A DNA stretch of 64,000 bases from Bog-793 sp963823945 (GCA_963823945.1 CAWGNK010000005.1:248001-312000), one strand, 5' to 3'. Positions 50,969 to 59,995 are shown, numbered from the stretch's first letter. A program made the numbers and translations. Notes: generated by a model not told the origin, from the letters alone.

Positions 50969-52588
50969 ATGGCACCCCCCTCGACCGGCCTCGCCCCGGG
51001 TGCGACCCTGACGGCGCCCGAGCTCGCCCGGTCCGCCCGGCCACAGCACCGCGGCGTCATCCTCGCGGTGCTCTGCGTCAGCCTGCTTGTCGTCAGCCTT
51101 GACAGCACGATCCTCAACGTCGCGCTGCCGACGATCGTGCGGGCGATGCACGCCACCTCGAGCCAGCTGCAGTGGATGGTGGACGCCTACGTCGTCGTCT
51201 TCGCCGGGCTGCTGCTCGTGCTCGGCAGCCTCGGCGACCGCGTCGGGCGCAAGTGGGTCTTCATGGGGGGCCTCGTGCTGTTCGCCGCCGGGTCGGCCGC
51301 CTCCGCGATGGCGACGTCACCGGACGGGCTCATCGCGGCCCGCGCCTTCATGGGGATCGGTGGCGCGGCGATCATGCCGTCGACGCTGTCGATCCTCGCC
51401 AGCGTCTTCACCGCCGACGACGAGCGACTGCAGGCGATCGGCATCTGGTCGGGAACAACCGGCATCGGCGTCGCCATCGGGCCCGTCGCGGGCGGCTGGT
51501 TGCTCGCCCACTACTGGTGGGGATCGGTCTTCCTCGTCAACGTGCCGATCGCGCTCGTCGGGTTCTGCGCCGCGGCCTGGTTCGTGCCGAACTCGCGCAG
51601 CCCGGAGAGCAAGCGCCCCGACGTCGTCGGCGCGGCGCTCTCGATCGTGGGCATGGGGCTCCTGCTCTGGGGGATCATCGAGGCGCCGAGCCGCTCGTGG
51701 AGCTCGCCCGCGATCATCGGGGCGATCGTCGCCGCGGCGGTCGTCCTCGCCGGGTTCGGCTGGTGGGAGCGGCACTCGACGCACCCGATGCTCGAGCTGT
51801 CGTTCTTCCGCTCGCGGCGTTTCTCGGCGGCGATCGCGGCGATGGGCCTCGTGATCTTCGCCCTCATGGGGGCGCTCTTCCTGCTCACCCAGTACCTGCA
51901 GTTCGAGCTCGGCTACAGCCCGTTGCAGACGGGCCTAAGGCTCGCGCCCATCGCGGCGGTGCTGCTGGTCGCGGCACCGGTCTCGACCCTCGCCGTCCGC
52001 TACGTGGGCACGAAGCCCATCGTGTTCGGGGGCCTCGCCTGCATCGCCGCCGGTTTCGTATTGCTGTCGCGGATCACCGTGCACGGCAGCTACCTCGAGG
52101 CGCTGCCGGCGCTCTTCGTCATCGGCACCGGGGTCGGCCTCGCGCTCGCGCCGTGCACGGAGTCGGTGATGGGCTCGCTGCCGCTCGCCGAGCTCGGCGT
52201 CGGCTCGGCCACGAACTCGACCGTGCTGCAGCTCGGGGGGGCGCTCGGGGTCGGCGTGCTGGGGAGCCTGCTCAACACCCGCTACGCCGACCGGCTGACC
52301 CCCGTGCTCTCGGCCGCCAAGTTCAAGGTGCCGCTGCCGATCCTCCACGACATCACGGGGTCGCTCGGGGGTGCCCTCGCCGTCGCCCAGCGGGCCGGGG
52401 TGTACGGCGCCGTGCTCGCCAGGCTCGCCAGGGCCGCCTTCGTGAGCGGCATGGACCTCGCCCTGCTCGTCGGGGCGATCGTCGTCGCCGGGGCGGCCTT
52501 CCTCGTCCTCGTCGTGCTGCCGACGAGGGGTGCGGCCGCGGCGGGCGGTGCCTCCGCCGAGCCCCCCGCGCCGGACGCCGCCCGATAG
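50969..52588 (+). CDS. MFS transporter, DHA2 drug:H+ antiporter family (EmrB/QacA type)
   Basis: 539-aa, about 14 membrane helices. Helix 1 carries LLVVSLDSTILNVALPTIV (family motif D1), motif A is GSLGDRVGRKW in the loop between helices 2 and 3, and motif C is in IGPVAGGWLLAHYWWGS. Probably exports drugs or lipophilic compounds using the proton gradient. ATG at 50969 is taken because the frame upstream to 50813 has unrelated Arg/Gly-rich sequence running into tRNA-Tyr flank. No regulator gene adjoins it. Substrate cannot be inferred. Confidence 0.9.
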   Translation: MAPPSTGLAPGATLTAPELARSARPQHRGVILAVLCVSLLVVSLDSTILNVALPTIVRAMHATSSQLQWMVDAYVVVFAGLLLVLGSLGDRVGRKWVFMGGLVLFAAGSAASAMATSPDGLIAARAFMGIGGAAIMPSTLSILASVFTADDERLQAIGIWSGTTGIGVAIGPVAGGWLLAHYWWGSVFLVNVPIALVGFCAAAWFVPNSRSPESKRPDVVGAALSIVGMGLLLWGIIEAPSRSWSSPAIIGAIVAAAVVLAGFGWWERHSTHPMLELSFFRSRRFSAAIAAMGLVIFALMGALFLLTQYLQFELGYSPLQTGLRLAPIAAVLLVAAPVSTLAVRYVGTKPIVFGGLACIAAGFVLLSRITVHGSYLEALPALFVIGTGVGLALAPCTESVMGSLPLAELGVGSATNSTVLQLGGALGVGVLGSLLNTRYADRLTPVLSAAKFKVPLPILHDITGSLGGALAVAQRAGVYGAVLARLARAAFVSGMDLALLVGAIVVAGAAFLVLVVLPTRGAAAAGGASAEPPAPDAAR

Positions 52589-52636
52589 CCCTCGGCGCGG
52601 TCGCCGCAACCCGCGCCCGGAATGCAACTTTCACGT

Positions 52637-52653
52637 CCGGGGTTGTACCCCGG
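52637..52653 (+). promoter_or_regulatory. 17-bp inverted repeat upstream of the small gene at 52692
   Basis: Perfect CCGGGGT / ACCCCGG with a 3-base TGT centre. It could be an operator for the small gene that starts about 40 bases downstream or the hairpin ending the MFS transcript; without a T-run I cannot choose. Confidence 0.4.
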
Positions 52654-52691
52654 GGCGGCGCGGGCCTAGCGTCACCCGGGAGGTGGTTCGC

Positions 52692-52922
52692 TTGGAGAAT
52701 GACCGGCTGCTCGCCGAGGCAGTTCGCGCGTGGGTCACCGAGGAGCGGCCGGGCGATGGCGCCGCGGCCATCCGGGCCGCCGCCGTGGCGCAGAACTCCT
52801 ATACGAACGGCGCCTCGGTGTCAGAGGCGTGCCACCAGGCCTACGTCTTCGTCAACAGCTGGACCCGGCACCCGGCGCACAAGCCGCCCCGGGGTCGCCG
52901 GACGGTCCCGCCCCGCTTCTAG
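52692..52922 (+). CDS. small conserved-looking protein, unknown function
   Basis: 76-aa protein starting with TTG at 52692, nine bases after GGGAGG; a GTG at 52683 is too close to that box. Sequence MENDRLLAEAVRAWVTEERP, then GASVSEACHQAYVFVNSW and a basic Pro-rich tail (RGRRTVPPRF). Predominantly helical with one cysteine; no family is recognised and no membrane segment is seen. It lies between the transporter and the HTH/Clp-N pair. Confidence 0.5.
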   Translation: MENDRLLAEAVRAWVTEERPGDGAAAIRAAAVAQNSYTNGASVSEACHQAYVFVNSWTRHPAHKPPRGRRTVPPRF

Positions 52923-53108
52923 GCCCACCCGCGAGGACGCGGTCGACAAGTTGACCTGAACGCACCTCCCGGAACGTCGCCCCGTCGGATTCCGGACCTC
53001 GCCTTCACCGTTCCTCCCGATCGGCGACGTGGTGTCCGCCGCGGCGAGGTGTGGCGTTGTTCCGTTGCGGGCGCCGGCGGTCTGGGCCTCCCGGTGTGGG
53101 ATCCGCAG

Positions 53109-53153
53109 TGTCAGTTTAGGTTGACAACACCACGGTGTCAGTCTAAACTGACA
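53109..53153 (+). promoter_or_regulatory. twin 18-bp operators over a leaderless-type promoter
   Basis: Site 1 TGTCAGTTTAGGTTGACA (53109-53126) and site 2 TGTCAGTCTAAACTGACA (53136-53153) are near-identical palindromes, 27 bases apart start to start. Site 1 contains -35 TTGACA (53121-53126) and site 2 contains -10 TAAACT (53144-53149), with a 17-base spacer. Transcription would begin within a base or two of the ATG at 53157. A repressor bound to both would cover the whole promoter. Confidence 0.8.
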
Positions 53154-53156
53154 GGC

Positions 53157-53369
53157 ATGGACATCGAAGAACTCGGCGTGGGTCTTCAGTCGGATGACCC
53201 GGCGATCGGGCTGCGCGCCTCGTTGGCGCTCCATCGCCTGGCCGAGAGGGTCGAAGCGAAGCACGTCGCGGCCGCCCGGGAAGACGGCTGGTCGTGGCAG
53301 CAGATCGGCGACGCCTTGGGCGTCACCCGCCAATCGGTCCACACCAAATACGCCAAGGCGTCATCATGA
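53157..53369 (+). CDS. small helix-turn-helix protein, probable autoregulator
   Basis: 70-aa, begins DIEELGVGLQSDDPAIGLRA. Residues about 28-65 contain a HTH (REDGWSWQQIGDALGVTRQSVHTKYA), which resembles sigma-region-4-like or AsnC-like recognition helices; I cannot place it in a specific family with confidence. The ATG follows the -10 box at seven bases, so the mRNA is probably leaderless. It overlaps the Clp-N gene by ATGA, and twin palindromes cover its promoter, which fits autorepression. Confidence 0.85.
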   Translation: MDIEELGVGLQSDDPAIGLRASLALHRLAERVEAKHVAAAREDGWSWQQIGDALGVTRQSVHTKYAKASS

Positions 53370-53878
53370 CCACCGCACCCGTTGTGCCAGGGATGCTGCA
53401 CGCCTGGGCCATCTGTCTGCGGGCCGGTGAGGAGGCTCGTCGCCGAGGTGATCGCCGAGCCGGCACCGATCACGTCCTGCTCGCGCTGTTGGAGGATCCC
53501 GCGATCGAAGCCGAACTGGGCGTGAGCCTGCAGCAGGCTCGCCAGGCCCTTGCCTCGCTCGATCACGCCGCCCTGCGCGCGATCGGCCTGGGGTCCGTGA
53601 CCGACGCTCCCGCACTGCCGGTGCGCGCCGTGCCGGCGAAGCCGACGATCAGAGACGTCATGGGAAAAGATCGCCTCCGCATAACGCCGGCGGCAAAGAA
53701 AGTGCTTGAGAAAGCGTCCAAGCCCAACCGCCGGAGGCTCTACGTCACGGCCCGGCAGGTGCTGGCCCAGATCCTCACTCTCCGACCACCAGATCCTGCG
53801 GCGGTGCTGCTGGGCGCGCTCGGGGTGAACACGTCGGAGGTTCGGCGCCGATTGGACGCGGTCACGCCCGGCAGCTGA
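53366..53878 (+). CDS. stand-alone Clp N-domain protein
   Basis: 170-aa protein with two Clp_N repeats, as in the substrate/adaptor-binding N-domain of ClpC/ClpA, but without any AAA+ module. First repeat about 8-65 (AWAICLRAGEEARRRG, GTDHVLLALLEDP, AELGVSLQQARQAL); second about 97-165 (RITPAAKKVLEKA, VTARQVLAQIL, LLGALGVNTSEVRRRL). It may bind ClpC substrates or adaptors such as arginine-phosphorylated proteins, tuning Clp proteolysis. Translationally coupled to the HTH gene. Function is inference from the domain. Confidence 0.85.
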   Translation: MTTAPVVPGMLHAWAICLRAGEEARRRGDRRAGTDHVLLALLEDPAIEAELGVSLQQARQALASLDHAALRAIGLGSVTDAPALPVRAVPAKPTIRDVMGKDRLRITPAAKKVLEKASKPNRRRLYVTARQVLAQILTLRPPDPAAVLLGALGVNTSEVRRRLDAVTPGS

Positions 53879-53999
53879 GTCCCCGTGACAACCACGGCTT
53901 CGAGCGAAGGCGCCCGCCTTGGGCCGGATCTGGCCAGGGCAACAGTCGCGAGCGGCCGCACCTGCCGACCCCGCCGGGCGATCGCGGCAGGATAGGGGG

Positions 54000-54704
54000 G
54001 TGCTCGCCGTCGTGTCGCCGACCGCCTACTGGACGGCGGTCGGCCTCGGGGCGGTGACGTGCGCGGTGGCGTGCTACGCGGCCCGGCGCCGGCCCGGTCC
54101 CTGGCGGGTCGTCGTCGCCCGCCTCGTCGGGTTGGCGCTGGCGGCGGACATCGTCGCCTACACCGTCGGTCTCGTCGTGGCGAGGACGTGGACCGCGGAG
54201 ACGTCTTTGCCGCTCGCCCTGTGCAACGCCGGGGTCGTTGTGGCCGCCATCGCCTGCTGGTGGCGGGTGCCGCTCCTTGTCGAGCTGACCTACTTCATCG
54301 GGCTTGCCGGGACGCTGCAGGCGGTGCTCACCCCGGACCTGGATGCCGCCTTCCCGCACCTCGTGTTCTTCGAGTACGTCGTCGGTCACGTCGGGATCGT
54401 GCTCGCGGCCCTCTTCCTCGTGGTGGGGATGCGCCTGCAGCCCCGGCCCGGGGCGGTCCTGCGGGTCTTCGCGATCACCGCCGCCTACACGGCGTTCGTC
54501 GGGCTGATCGACGGCGTGACGGGTGCCAACTACATGTTCCTGCGGCGTCCCCCCGGCGAGTGGACGCTGCTGCGGCTGCTCGGGCCGTGGCCGTGGTACG
54601 TGGTGAGCGCCGCCGGGGTCGCGCTCGTGCTGCTTGGCGTGCTCGACCTGCCGTTCCGGCGCGGCCGCGCCGCCGCCCGTCGCGCCCCGGTCGCGCCGGG
54701 CTGA
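54000..54704 (+). CDS. TIGR02206/YwaF-type integral membrane protein
   Basis: 234-aa protein with about seven helices. It matches the YwaF pattern at LPLALCNAGVVVAAIACWW, LTYFIGLAGTLQAVLTPDL, FPHLVFFEYVVGHVGIV, DGVTGANYMFLRRPPGEWT and LLGPWPWYVV. The family is widespread in Gram-positive bacteria without a known biochemical role. GTG at 54000, directly after ATAGGGGGG. The neighbours (a YfhO-like protein on the opposite strand, then MptB) suggest envelope context. Confidence 0.88.
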   Translation: MLAVVSPTAYWTAVGLGAVTCAVACYAARRRPGPWRVVVARLVGLALAADIVAYTVGLVVARTWTAETSLPLALCNAGVVVAAIACWWRVPLLVELTYFIGLAGTLQAVLTPDLDAAFPHLVFFEYVVGHVGIVLAALFLVVGMRLQPRPGAVLRVFAITAAYTAFVGLIDGVTGANYMFLRRPPGEWTLLRLLGPWPWYVVSAAGVALVLLGVLDLPFRRGRAAARRAPVAPG

Positions 54705-54746
54705 GCACCGCCCCACGCCGCCGGGACGACGGGGCCCGGGGAAGGG

Positions 54747-57434
54747 TCAGGCGGGTGTCCTGCGGCGCCGCGTGCGGGCGAGGTCGAGCGCCACGAGCCC
54801 GGCGAGGAGGGCGCACCCGCAGGCGGCGAGGGCGAGCCCCGTCCGCAGCCCGGGCGGGTCGTAGCGGAACGTGACGAGCGAACGCCCCGCCGGCAGCTCG
54901 ACCGCCTGGACGACGCCCCGCTGCTCGAGGGCCGCGCGCGTCTGCCGGCCCCCGGCGACGACGGTCACGCGCCAGCCCGGGAGGTCGGCGACGCCGCGCA
55001 CCAGTAGCACCGGCCGGGGGGCGTCGATGGCGACCGTCTCGGTCGGCGTCCACGGCGAGGACGAGACGACCCGGATGCCGGCGGCGGCGCGCCCGCGCCC
55101 CGACGGCGCGAACGCCGTCAACGGGCCGTAGGCGCGGGTGTTGCGGAGCAGCAGGTAGGTGCCGATCCATCCGGTGGCGACCCAGTGCGGTGGTCTGACG
55201 GAACCGGCGAGCAATCCGGTCGGCGAGAACGCGGCACGCCCGGCGGGTGACACGGCGACGGCGAGCGCACCGGGCCCGCCGCCGTGGCGGGGCAGGACGA
55301 TCCCGATTTGGCGCCGCGCCGCCCGGAAGTAGGCGGTCGCGCGGTCGTCACCGGCGACGACGCGGAAGGGCGCCACCTGTGACCGCAGCCCGACGAGGCG
55401 GATCCGGCGCGCCTCGGCGACGAGCCCACCGCCCGGGACACCCCGTCGCGGGGTGATCTCGACCGAGGTGACGTCGACGGGGCCGCCGAAGTAGCGGGTC
55501 GTCGGGGCGGACCGGGAGAGCGCGATGAGAGTCGGGTGCCCCGGCGTGAGCGGCGCCTGGAACGCCCAGGGCAGCACGAGCGCCGCCCGCACGTCGAGCG
55601 AGTCGAACACCCCGGAGCGGAACGCCCGCGGCGCCGCCCTGTTCTGCCCGTGCGTCCCGGTGGCGTCCTGGTAGGCGCCCCACGTGAGCGAGCCGTAACC
55701 CTGGGCGCTCGAGATCCGGGTGAAGACGTTGAGGTTCGCTGAGCCGAGCTCGTTGAGGACCGCACCGCCGACGCGGAGGTGGTCGACGACGAGGAAGCGC
55801 CCGTTCGTCCCGACGGCGGCGGCGAGCTGGCGCTCGTAGCGGTTCGCCCCGCCGAGCTCGTTCGACCGGACCGGCGCGAGCGAGCTCTGGTTGGCGAGGA
55901 ACACGACGAGGTCCACCACCGCGATGGCGACGAGGGCGCCGACCCGCCTCCGGCGGGCGAGCCCGGGTCCGGCGACGAGGAACCACGCCGCGGCGACGGC
56001 GATCGCGGCGGCGACGGCGAGGTAGGGCGCGACCCGGGCCACCGTCCACGGCCCGAGCCCACCCTGGGCCAGCGCGCGCGCGACGGTCTTCCCGCCGACG
56101 GCGACGGTGGCGAGCAGGGCGAGGATCGCCCCCGGGACGGCGAGCGGTGTGTAGCGCTCCAGGCGGTCCCGCCGCCCGCCGGGTGGCGGGGTCCGCGCCG
56201 GCGGGAGCACGCTCCCGGGGTCGAGGACCTCGGCCGCCCAGTAGGCGTAGAGGACCGAGCAGGCCAGCGCGACGAGCAGCAGGGCGCGGCTCGGCAGCCG
56301 GCTGTTGGCCATCACGGGCAGCCGCGCCAGAAGGTGCGGCAGCGGCGTGGCCGGGCCGACGGCGAGCACGAGGCCGACGGCGCCGATCAGGTACCAGACG
56401 CGGATTGCCGACGCCTGTGGCGACCGCCAGCGCCAGGCCAGGGCGACGACGGCGACTAGGGCGAGCACGCCGGGGTAGGCGTCGATCTCGCCGAGGTTGT
56501 AGCTGCCGACGTACTTGGCGAGCCCGATCGGACCGCCGCCGAGGATGTGCGGCGCGAGCAGCAGCGGCAGCTGGGCGAGGCGCAGGGCGCCCGAGGTGAG
56601 GAAGGAATAGGCGACATGGGCGCGCTGCGAGATGGCGACGAAACGCGCCGTCGGCAGCACCTGCACCGCGCCGACGAGTGCGCCGGCCACGACGCCGAGG
56701 GCGAGCCACGCCGCCGTCGCCGACCGCCTGGGGGAGTGGATGAGGAGCGAGCAGGCGTAGATCGCGGCGCCAATCGCGGCGTAGACGGCGAGCTCCGGGC
56801 TCCCCGCCAGCAGGGTCGCGGCGGTGGCGGCGCCGAGCAGTGCCGTCCAGGCCGGCCGGTGGGCGTCCGACCCGTGGGCGATCCGCTCGGCGGCGACGAG
56901 CACCCAGGTGATCGAGGCCGCCGTCTCGACGGCGTCGAGGTGGACGGCCTGGGAGGTGACGTAGCCGGCGAGGCCGAAGGTCGCGCCACCGAGCGCCGCG
57001 CACAGCGGTCGCAGGCCGCCGAAGCGCAGGAACGTGTAGAGCCCGACCGCCGCGGCGGCGAAGGCGACGACCTCGGCGGCGACCCAGGCGACGAGCGGCG
57101 GGAAGATCGCGAAGAAAACGATGTCCGGAAAGAGGGAACCGGAGTTGGACGAGGCGAGCAGCGGCGTCCCGCCCCAGGCGTACGGGTCGATGACGGGGAG
57201 GTGGCCGTGGCGGATGATCTCGCCGGCGAACACCCGGAGCGGGTAGTTCTGGATGATGGAGTCCCCGGTGAGCAGCGGGTAGCCGAGGGCGGCAGGGATC
57301 GAGAAGGCGAGGAGCGGCAGCCCGACGAGGAGGCCGAGGGCGATCAGGTCGCCACGGGTCAGCCGCGCGGCTCGCACGGGTGGCTTAGTTGGCGCCGCAG
57401 GGGAGATCTTCCGCCGTCCGCGCCCAGCGGGCAC
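54747..57434 (-). CDS. YfhO-family large membrane protein
   Basis: 895-aa protein. Eleven or so helices in the first 500 residues (LIALGLLVGLPLLAF at about 30, later LVAIAVVDLVVFLA), then a long extracytoplasmic domain (about 540-860) and a final helix (LALAACGCALLAGLVALDLA). The N-terminal loop ALGYPLLTGDSIIQNYPLR is like GT-C polyprenol-dependent glycosyltransferases, as in YfhO, which glycosylates lipoteichoic acid. A role in decorating cell-wall glycans is likely but inferred. GTG at 57434. Divergent from mptB. Confidence 0.82.
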   Translation of the reverse strand: MPAGRGRRKISPAAPTKPPVRAARLTRGDLIALGLLVGLPLLAFSIPAALGYPLLTGDSIIQNYPLRVFAGEIIRHGHLPVIDPYAWGGTPLLASSNSGSLFPDIVFFAIFPPLVAWVAAEVVAFAAAAVGLYTFLRFGGLRPLCAALGGATFGLAGYVTSQAVHLDAVETAASITWVLVAAERIAHGSDAHRPAWTALLGAATAATLLAGSPELAVYAAIGAAIYACSLLIHSPRRSATAAWLALGVVAGALVGAVQVLPTARFVAISQRAHVAYSFLTSGALRLAQLPLLLAPHILGGGPIGLAKYVGSYNLGEIDAYPGVLALVAVVALAWRWRSPQASAIRVWYLIGAVGLVLAVGPATPLPHLLARLPVMANSRLPSRALLLVALACSVLYAYWAAEVLDPGSVLPPARTPPPGGRRDRLERYTPLAVPGAILALLATVAVGGKTVARALAQGGLGPWTVARVAPYLAVAAAIAVAAAWFLVAGPGLARRRRVGALVAIAVVDLVVFLANQSSLAPVRSNELGGANRYERQLAAAVGTNGRFLVVDHLRVGGAVLNELGSANLNVFTRISSAQGYGSLTWGAYQDATGTHGQNRAAPRAFRSGVFDSLDVRAALVLPWAFQAPLTPGHPTLIALSRSAPTTRYFGGPVDVTSVEITPRRGVPGGGLVAEARRIRLVGLRSQVAPFRVVAGDDRATAYFRAARRQIGIVLPRHGGGPGALAVAVSPAGRAAFSPTGLLAGSVRPPHWVATGWIGTYLLLRNTRAYGPLTAFAPSGRGRAAAGIRVVSSSPWTPTETVAIDAPRPVLLVRGVADLPGWRVTVVAGGRQTRAALEQRGVVQAVELPAGRSLVTFRYDPPGLRTGLALAACGCALLAGLVALDLARTRRRRTPA

Positions 57435-57551
57435 CTGGCCGGGGGGCTCGCGACGTCACGTGCGAACCGTATCCCAGCGCGTCCGGTGCGGGCGACCATC
57501 GGCACCGGTCCGGCCCCACATCCGGCGGGACCGAGTCGGTAGGCTCCTGGC

Positions 57552-59243
57552 GTGTCGACGGGTCTAGGCGACCGGCAAGCCGCGCCCTCCCGACCGGGCG
57601 GGCCGAGCGGACGCCGCCCGCATCTGCCCCGGCAGGGCAGCGGCGCGACGGCCGTCGAGCACCTGCGGGCGGCCTGGGGATGGGTCGACTCCCAGTTCGG
57701 CCGGTGGCGCCAACCCGCCCAGCCGGTCGTGCCCTACGAACCAGGCGTCACGAAGCTCGGCTGGTCGCTCGCCCGCCCGGCTCTCATGGGCTTCGTCGCC
57801 ACGACGGCGATCTTCCTCGGCGCGACGCAGCAGAACTCCCCGTTCACATCGAAGATCGCCGGTTCGTGGTACTGGGGCATCCCCGCGCCCGCCCTCGTGC
57901 AGGGCTACACCCCCGCCCCCGGGCAGTGGCTGTTCCTCGGCGTCGTCGCCGTCTACGGCGGCATGGCGCTGCTGATGCGCGCCTGGTGGGACATCATCAA
58001 GCTGACCTCGGGCCGGCCGGGCATCCCTGTCGCGCGGCTGTGGCCGGTCTTCGCCGCCTGGGTGTTGCCGCTGCTGCTCGTGGCGCCGCTGTTCAGCAAG
58101 GACGTCTACGACTACGCCGCCCAGGGCGAGATGATGTCGCGCGGCCTCAACCCGTACCAGTACGGCACGGGCGTGCTCGGGGCGACGCCGTTCACGCGCC
58201 TCGTCGATCACCTCTGGATCAACAACTCCTCGCCGTACGGCCCGCTCTTCTTGGTCATCGACGGCTGGATCGTCGTGATCGCGCACCACAACCTGCTGTT
58301 GTCGGTCATCGGCCTGCGCTTCCTCGCGCTGGCCGGGGTGGTCCTGTTCGCCGTCGCCATCCCGTCGATCGCGCGCTCGTTCCACCGCGACCCCGCGGTG
58401 GCCTTCGTGCTGGCGGCGCTCAACCCGCTGGTGCTGCTCCACCTCATCGCCGGCGCGCACAACGACGCGCTGATGCTCGGCTTCCTAGCCGTCGGGTACG
58501 CCCTCGCCCGGCGGGGCCGGCCCGTCGCCGGCATCGTGGTGTGCGGGCTCGCCGCCGCCGTGAAGGTCCCCGCCCTCATCGGTGCCGTCTACATCGGTTG
58601 GGAGTGGCTCGGGACGGGGCGCAGCGTGCGTGAACGCGTGCGGCCCGTGGCGACGGCGCTGCTCATCGCGCTGGCGACGATGATCTGCATCTCCGAGGCC
58701 GCCAGTCTCGGCTGGGGGTGGATAGGAGGCCTGACGAACCCGGACACCGTGCGGTCCTGGCTCGACCCGGCGACCGGGGTCGCTCTCGTGGCTGCCCACG
58801 CCGTGACGGCGCTCGGCCTCGGCAACCACGTCCACGTGATCCTCACCGTCGTGCGGGGTTCGGCGGCGTGCCTCGCCGGCCTGATCGGGCTCTGGCTGCT
58901 TTTGCACTCGGAGCGGATCGGGCCCCTGCAGGCGCTCGGCTGGAGCCTGTTCGCCGTCGTCGTCCTCGGGCCGGTCGTGCAGCTCTGGTACCTGTCGTGG
59001 GCCTTCGTCTTCCTCGCGCCGGTCGCCGTGGGGCTGGCCCGCAAGGTGCTCATCGGGGTGTCGGGGATCGCCTGCTTCCTCGGCCTCACCGGCGGGCGGG
59101 TCTTCATCAACGAGATCAGCTCCGCCAACAGCGTGCTCGTCGCCATCGCCTGTGCGATGCTCGTCGGCATCGGCGTGTTCCTGCTGCGCCCGAAGCACCC
59201 GCGGTCCCGTCCGACGCCCCGGGAGCTGGTGCGCTCGCCGTAG
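57552..59243 (+). CDS. mptB: polyprenol-phosphomannose-dependent alpha-1,6-mannosyltransferase (MptB-like)
   Basis: 563-aa GT-C membrane enzyme that builds the alpha-1,6-mannan core of lipomannan-type glycolipids from polyprenol-phosphate-mannose on the outer membrane face. The catalytic-loop Asp is in APLFSKDVYDYAAQGEMMS; also NPYQYGTG, NNSSPYGPLFLVIDGW and LLHLIAGAHNDALMLGFLA. N-terminal 75 residues are cytosolic and basic. GTG start at 57552. Presence of a lipomannan-like polymer outside Corynebacteriales is plausible but not shown here. Confidence 0.88.
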   Translation: MSTGLGDRQAAPSRPGGPSGRRPHLPRQGSGATAVEHLRAAWGWVDSQFGRWRQPAQPVVPYEPGVTKLGWSLARPALMGFVATTAIFLGATQQNSPFTSKIAGSWYWGIPAPALVQGYTPAPGQWLFLGVVAVYGGMALLMRAWWDIIKLTSGRPGIPVARLWPVFAAWVLPLLLVAPLFSKDVYDYAAQGEMMSRGLNPYQYGTGVLGATPFTRLVDHLWINNSSPYGPLFLVIDGWIVVIAHHNLLLSVIGLRFLALAGVVLFAVAIPSIARSFHRDPAVAFVLAALNPLVLLHLIAGAHNDALMLGFLAVGYALARRGRPVAGIVVCGLAAAVKVPALIGAVYIGWEWLGTGRSVRERVRPVATALLIALATMICISEAASLGWGWIGGLTNPDTVRSWLDPATGVALVAAHAVTALGLGNHVHVILTVVRGSAACLAGLIGLWLLLHSERIGPLQALGWSLFAVVVLGPVVQLWYLSWAFVFLAPVAVGLARKVLIGVSGIACFLGLTGGRVFINEISSANSVLVAIACAMLVGIGVFLLRPKHPRSRPTPRELVRSP

Positions 59244-59247
59244 CGGC

Positions 59248-59733
59248 TCAGAGCAGCAGCTGCATGAGGTCGACGTCGAGCCACCGGCCGAACTTGCGCC
59301 CGACCTCCCGTTCGGTGCCGACGAGTGCGAACCCGCACGACCGATGGAGGGCGATCGAGGCGTCGTGGTCGCCGACGATCCGCGCGATCACCGAGTGGAA
59401 GCCGTGCATGCGGGCCCGGTCGACGAGCTCGGCGAGCAGCGCCTTGCCGACCCCGTGGCCCCGGTGGGCCGACGCGACGTAGACGGAGTCCTCCACCGTC
59501 GTGGAATAGGCGGGACGCGGCCGGTACGGCGAGACCGAGGCGAAGCCGATGACCTCGCCGCCGTCCTCGGCGACGACGAGCGCGTAGGCGCCGGAGTGCT
59601 GCGCCATCCACTCGTCGTGCTCGGCCGGGGACCGTTCCACGAGATCGAAGGTGACCGTCGACCCGGCCACCTCGGCGTTGTAGATCGCGCGGATCGCCTC
59701 GGCGTCAGCTGGGCGCGCGGTGCGGATCTCCAC
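59248..59733 (-). CDS. GNAT family N-acetyltransferase (Pat/bar-like)
   Basis: 161-aa acetyl-CoA-dependent transferase. IRTARPADAEAIRAIYNAEV is the typical N-terminus of phosphinothricin acetyltransferase-type GNATs. The acetyl-CoA pyrophosphate loop reads SAHRGHGVGKALLAELVDRA, and HRSCGFALVGTEREVGRKFGRW is the C-terminal family end. Real substrate may be methionine sulfone or another small amine rather than the herbicide. GTG start at 59733. Convergent with mptB. Confidence 0.9.
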   Translation of the reverse strand: MEIRTARPADAEAIRAIYNAEVAGSTVTFDLVERSPAEHDEWMAQHSGAYALVVAEDGGEVIGFASVSPYRPRPAYSTTVEDSVYVASAHRGHGVGKALLAELVDRARMHGFHSVIARIVGDHDASIALHRSCGFALVGTEREVGRKFGRWLDVDLMQLLL

Positions 59734-59835
59734 GCCGGTGACACTACCGAGCCGCGCGCGCCGGCCGAGGCTCGCCGACGGCGCGCCGCCGCTCGCGGGT
59801 AATATGCGACCCTCCGGGCCGGCACAGGGCCCGTC

Positions 59836-59908
59836 GCCCCCTTAGCTCAGTCGGTAGAGCACAGCCATGGTAAGGCTGTTGTCGTCGGTTCGATTCCGAC
59901 AGGGGGCT
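59836..59908 (+). tRNA. tRNA-Thr (anticodon GGT)
   Basis: Acceptor GCCCCCT / AGGGGGC, discriminator T at 59908. Anticodon stem CAGCC/GGCTG with loop ATGGTAA. T-arm GTCGG-TTCGATT-CCGAC. CCA is not encoded. Confidence 0.96.
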
Positions 59909-59918
59909 CGCAGTCGAT

Positions 59919-59995
59919 GGCGGCGTAGCTCAGTTGGTAAGAGCACACGGCTCATAATCGTGGGGTCGCCGGTTCGAGTCCGGCCGCCGCTACCA
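59919..59995 (+). tRNA. tRNA-Met (anticodon CAT), elongator type
   Basis: Acceptor GGCGGCG pairs with CGCCGCT (G-T wobble at the end), discriminator A at 59992, and CCA encoded at 59993-59995. Anticodon stem CACGG/TCGTG, anticodon CAT. It lacks initiator features such as the GGG/CCC anticodon stem. A tRNA-Ile with modified CAT cannot be excluded by sequence alone. Confidence 0.9.

Noticed and set aside
59919..59995. tRNA-Ile with modified CAT anticodon
   Set aside because: Possible in principle, but sequence features do not favour it over elongator Met; kept as Met with a caveat.
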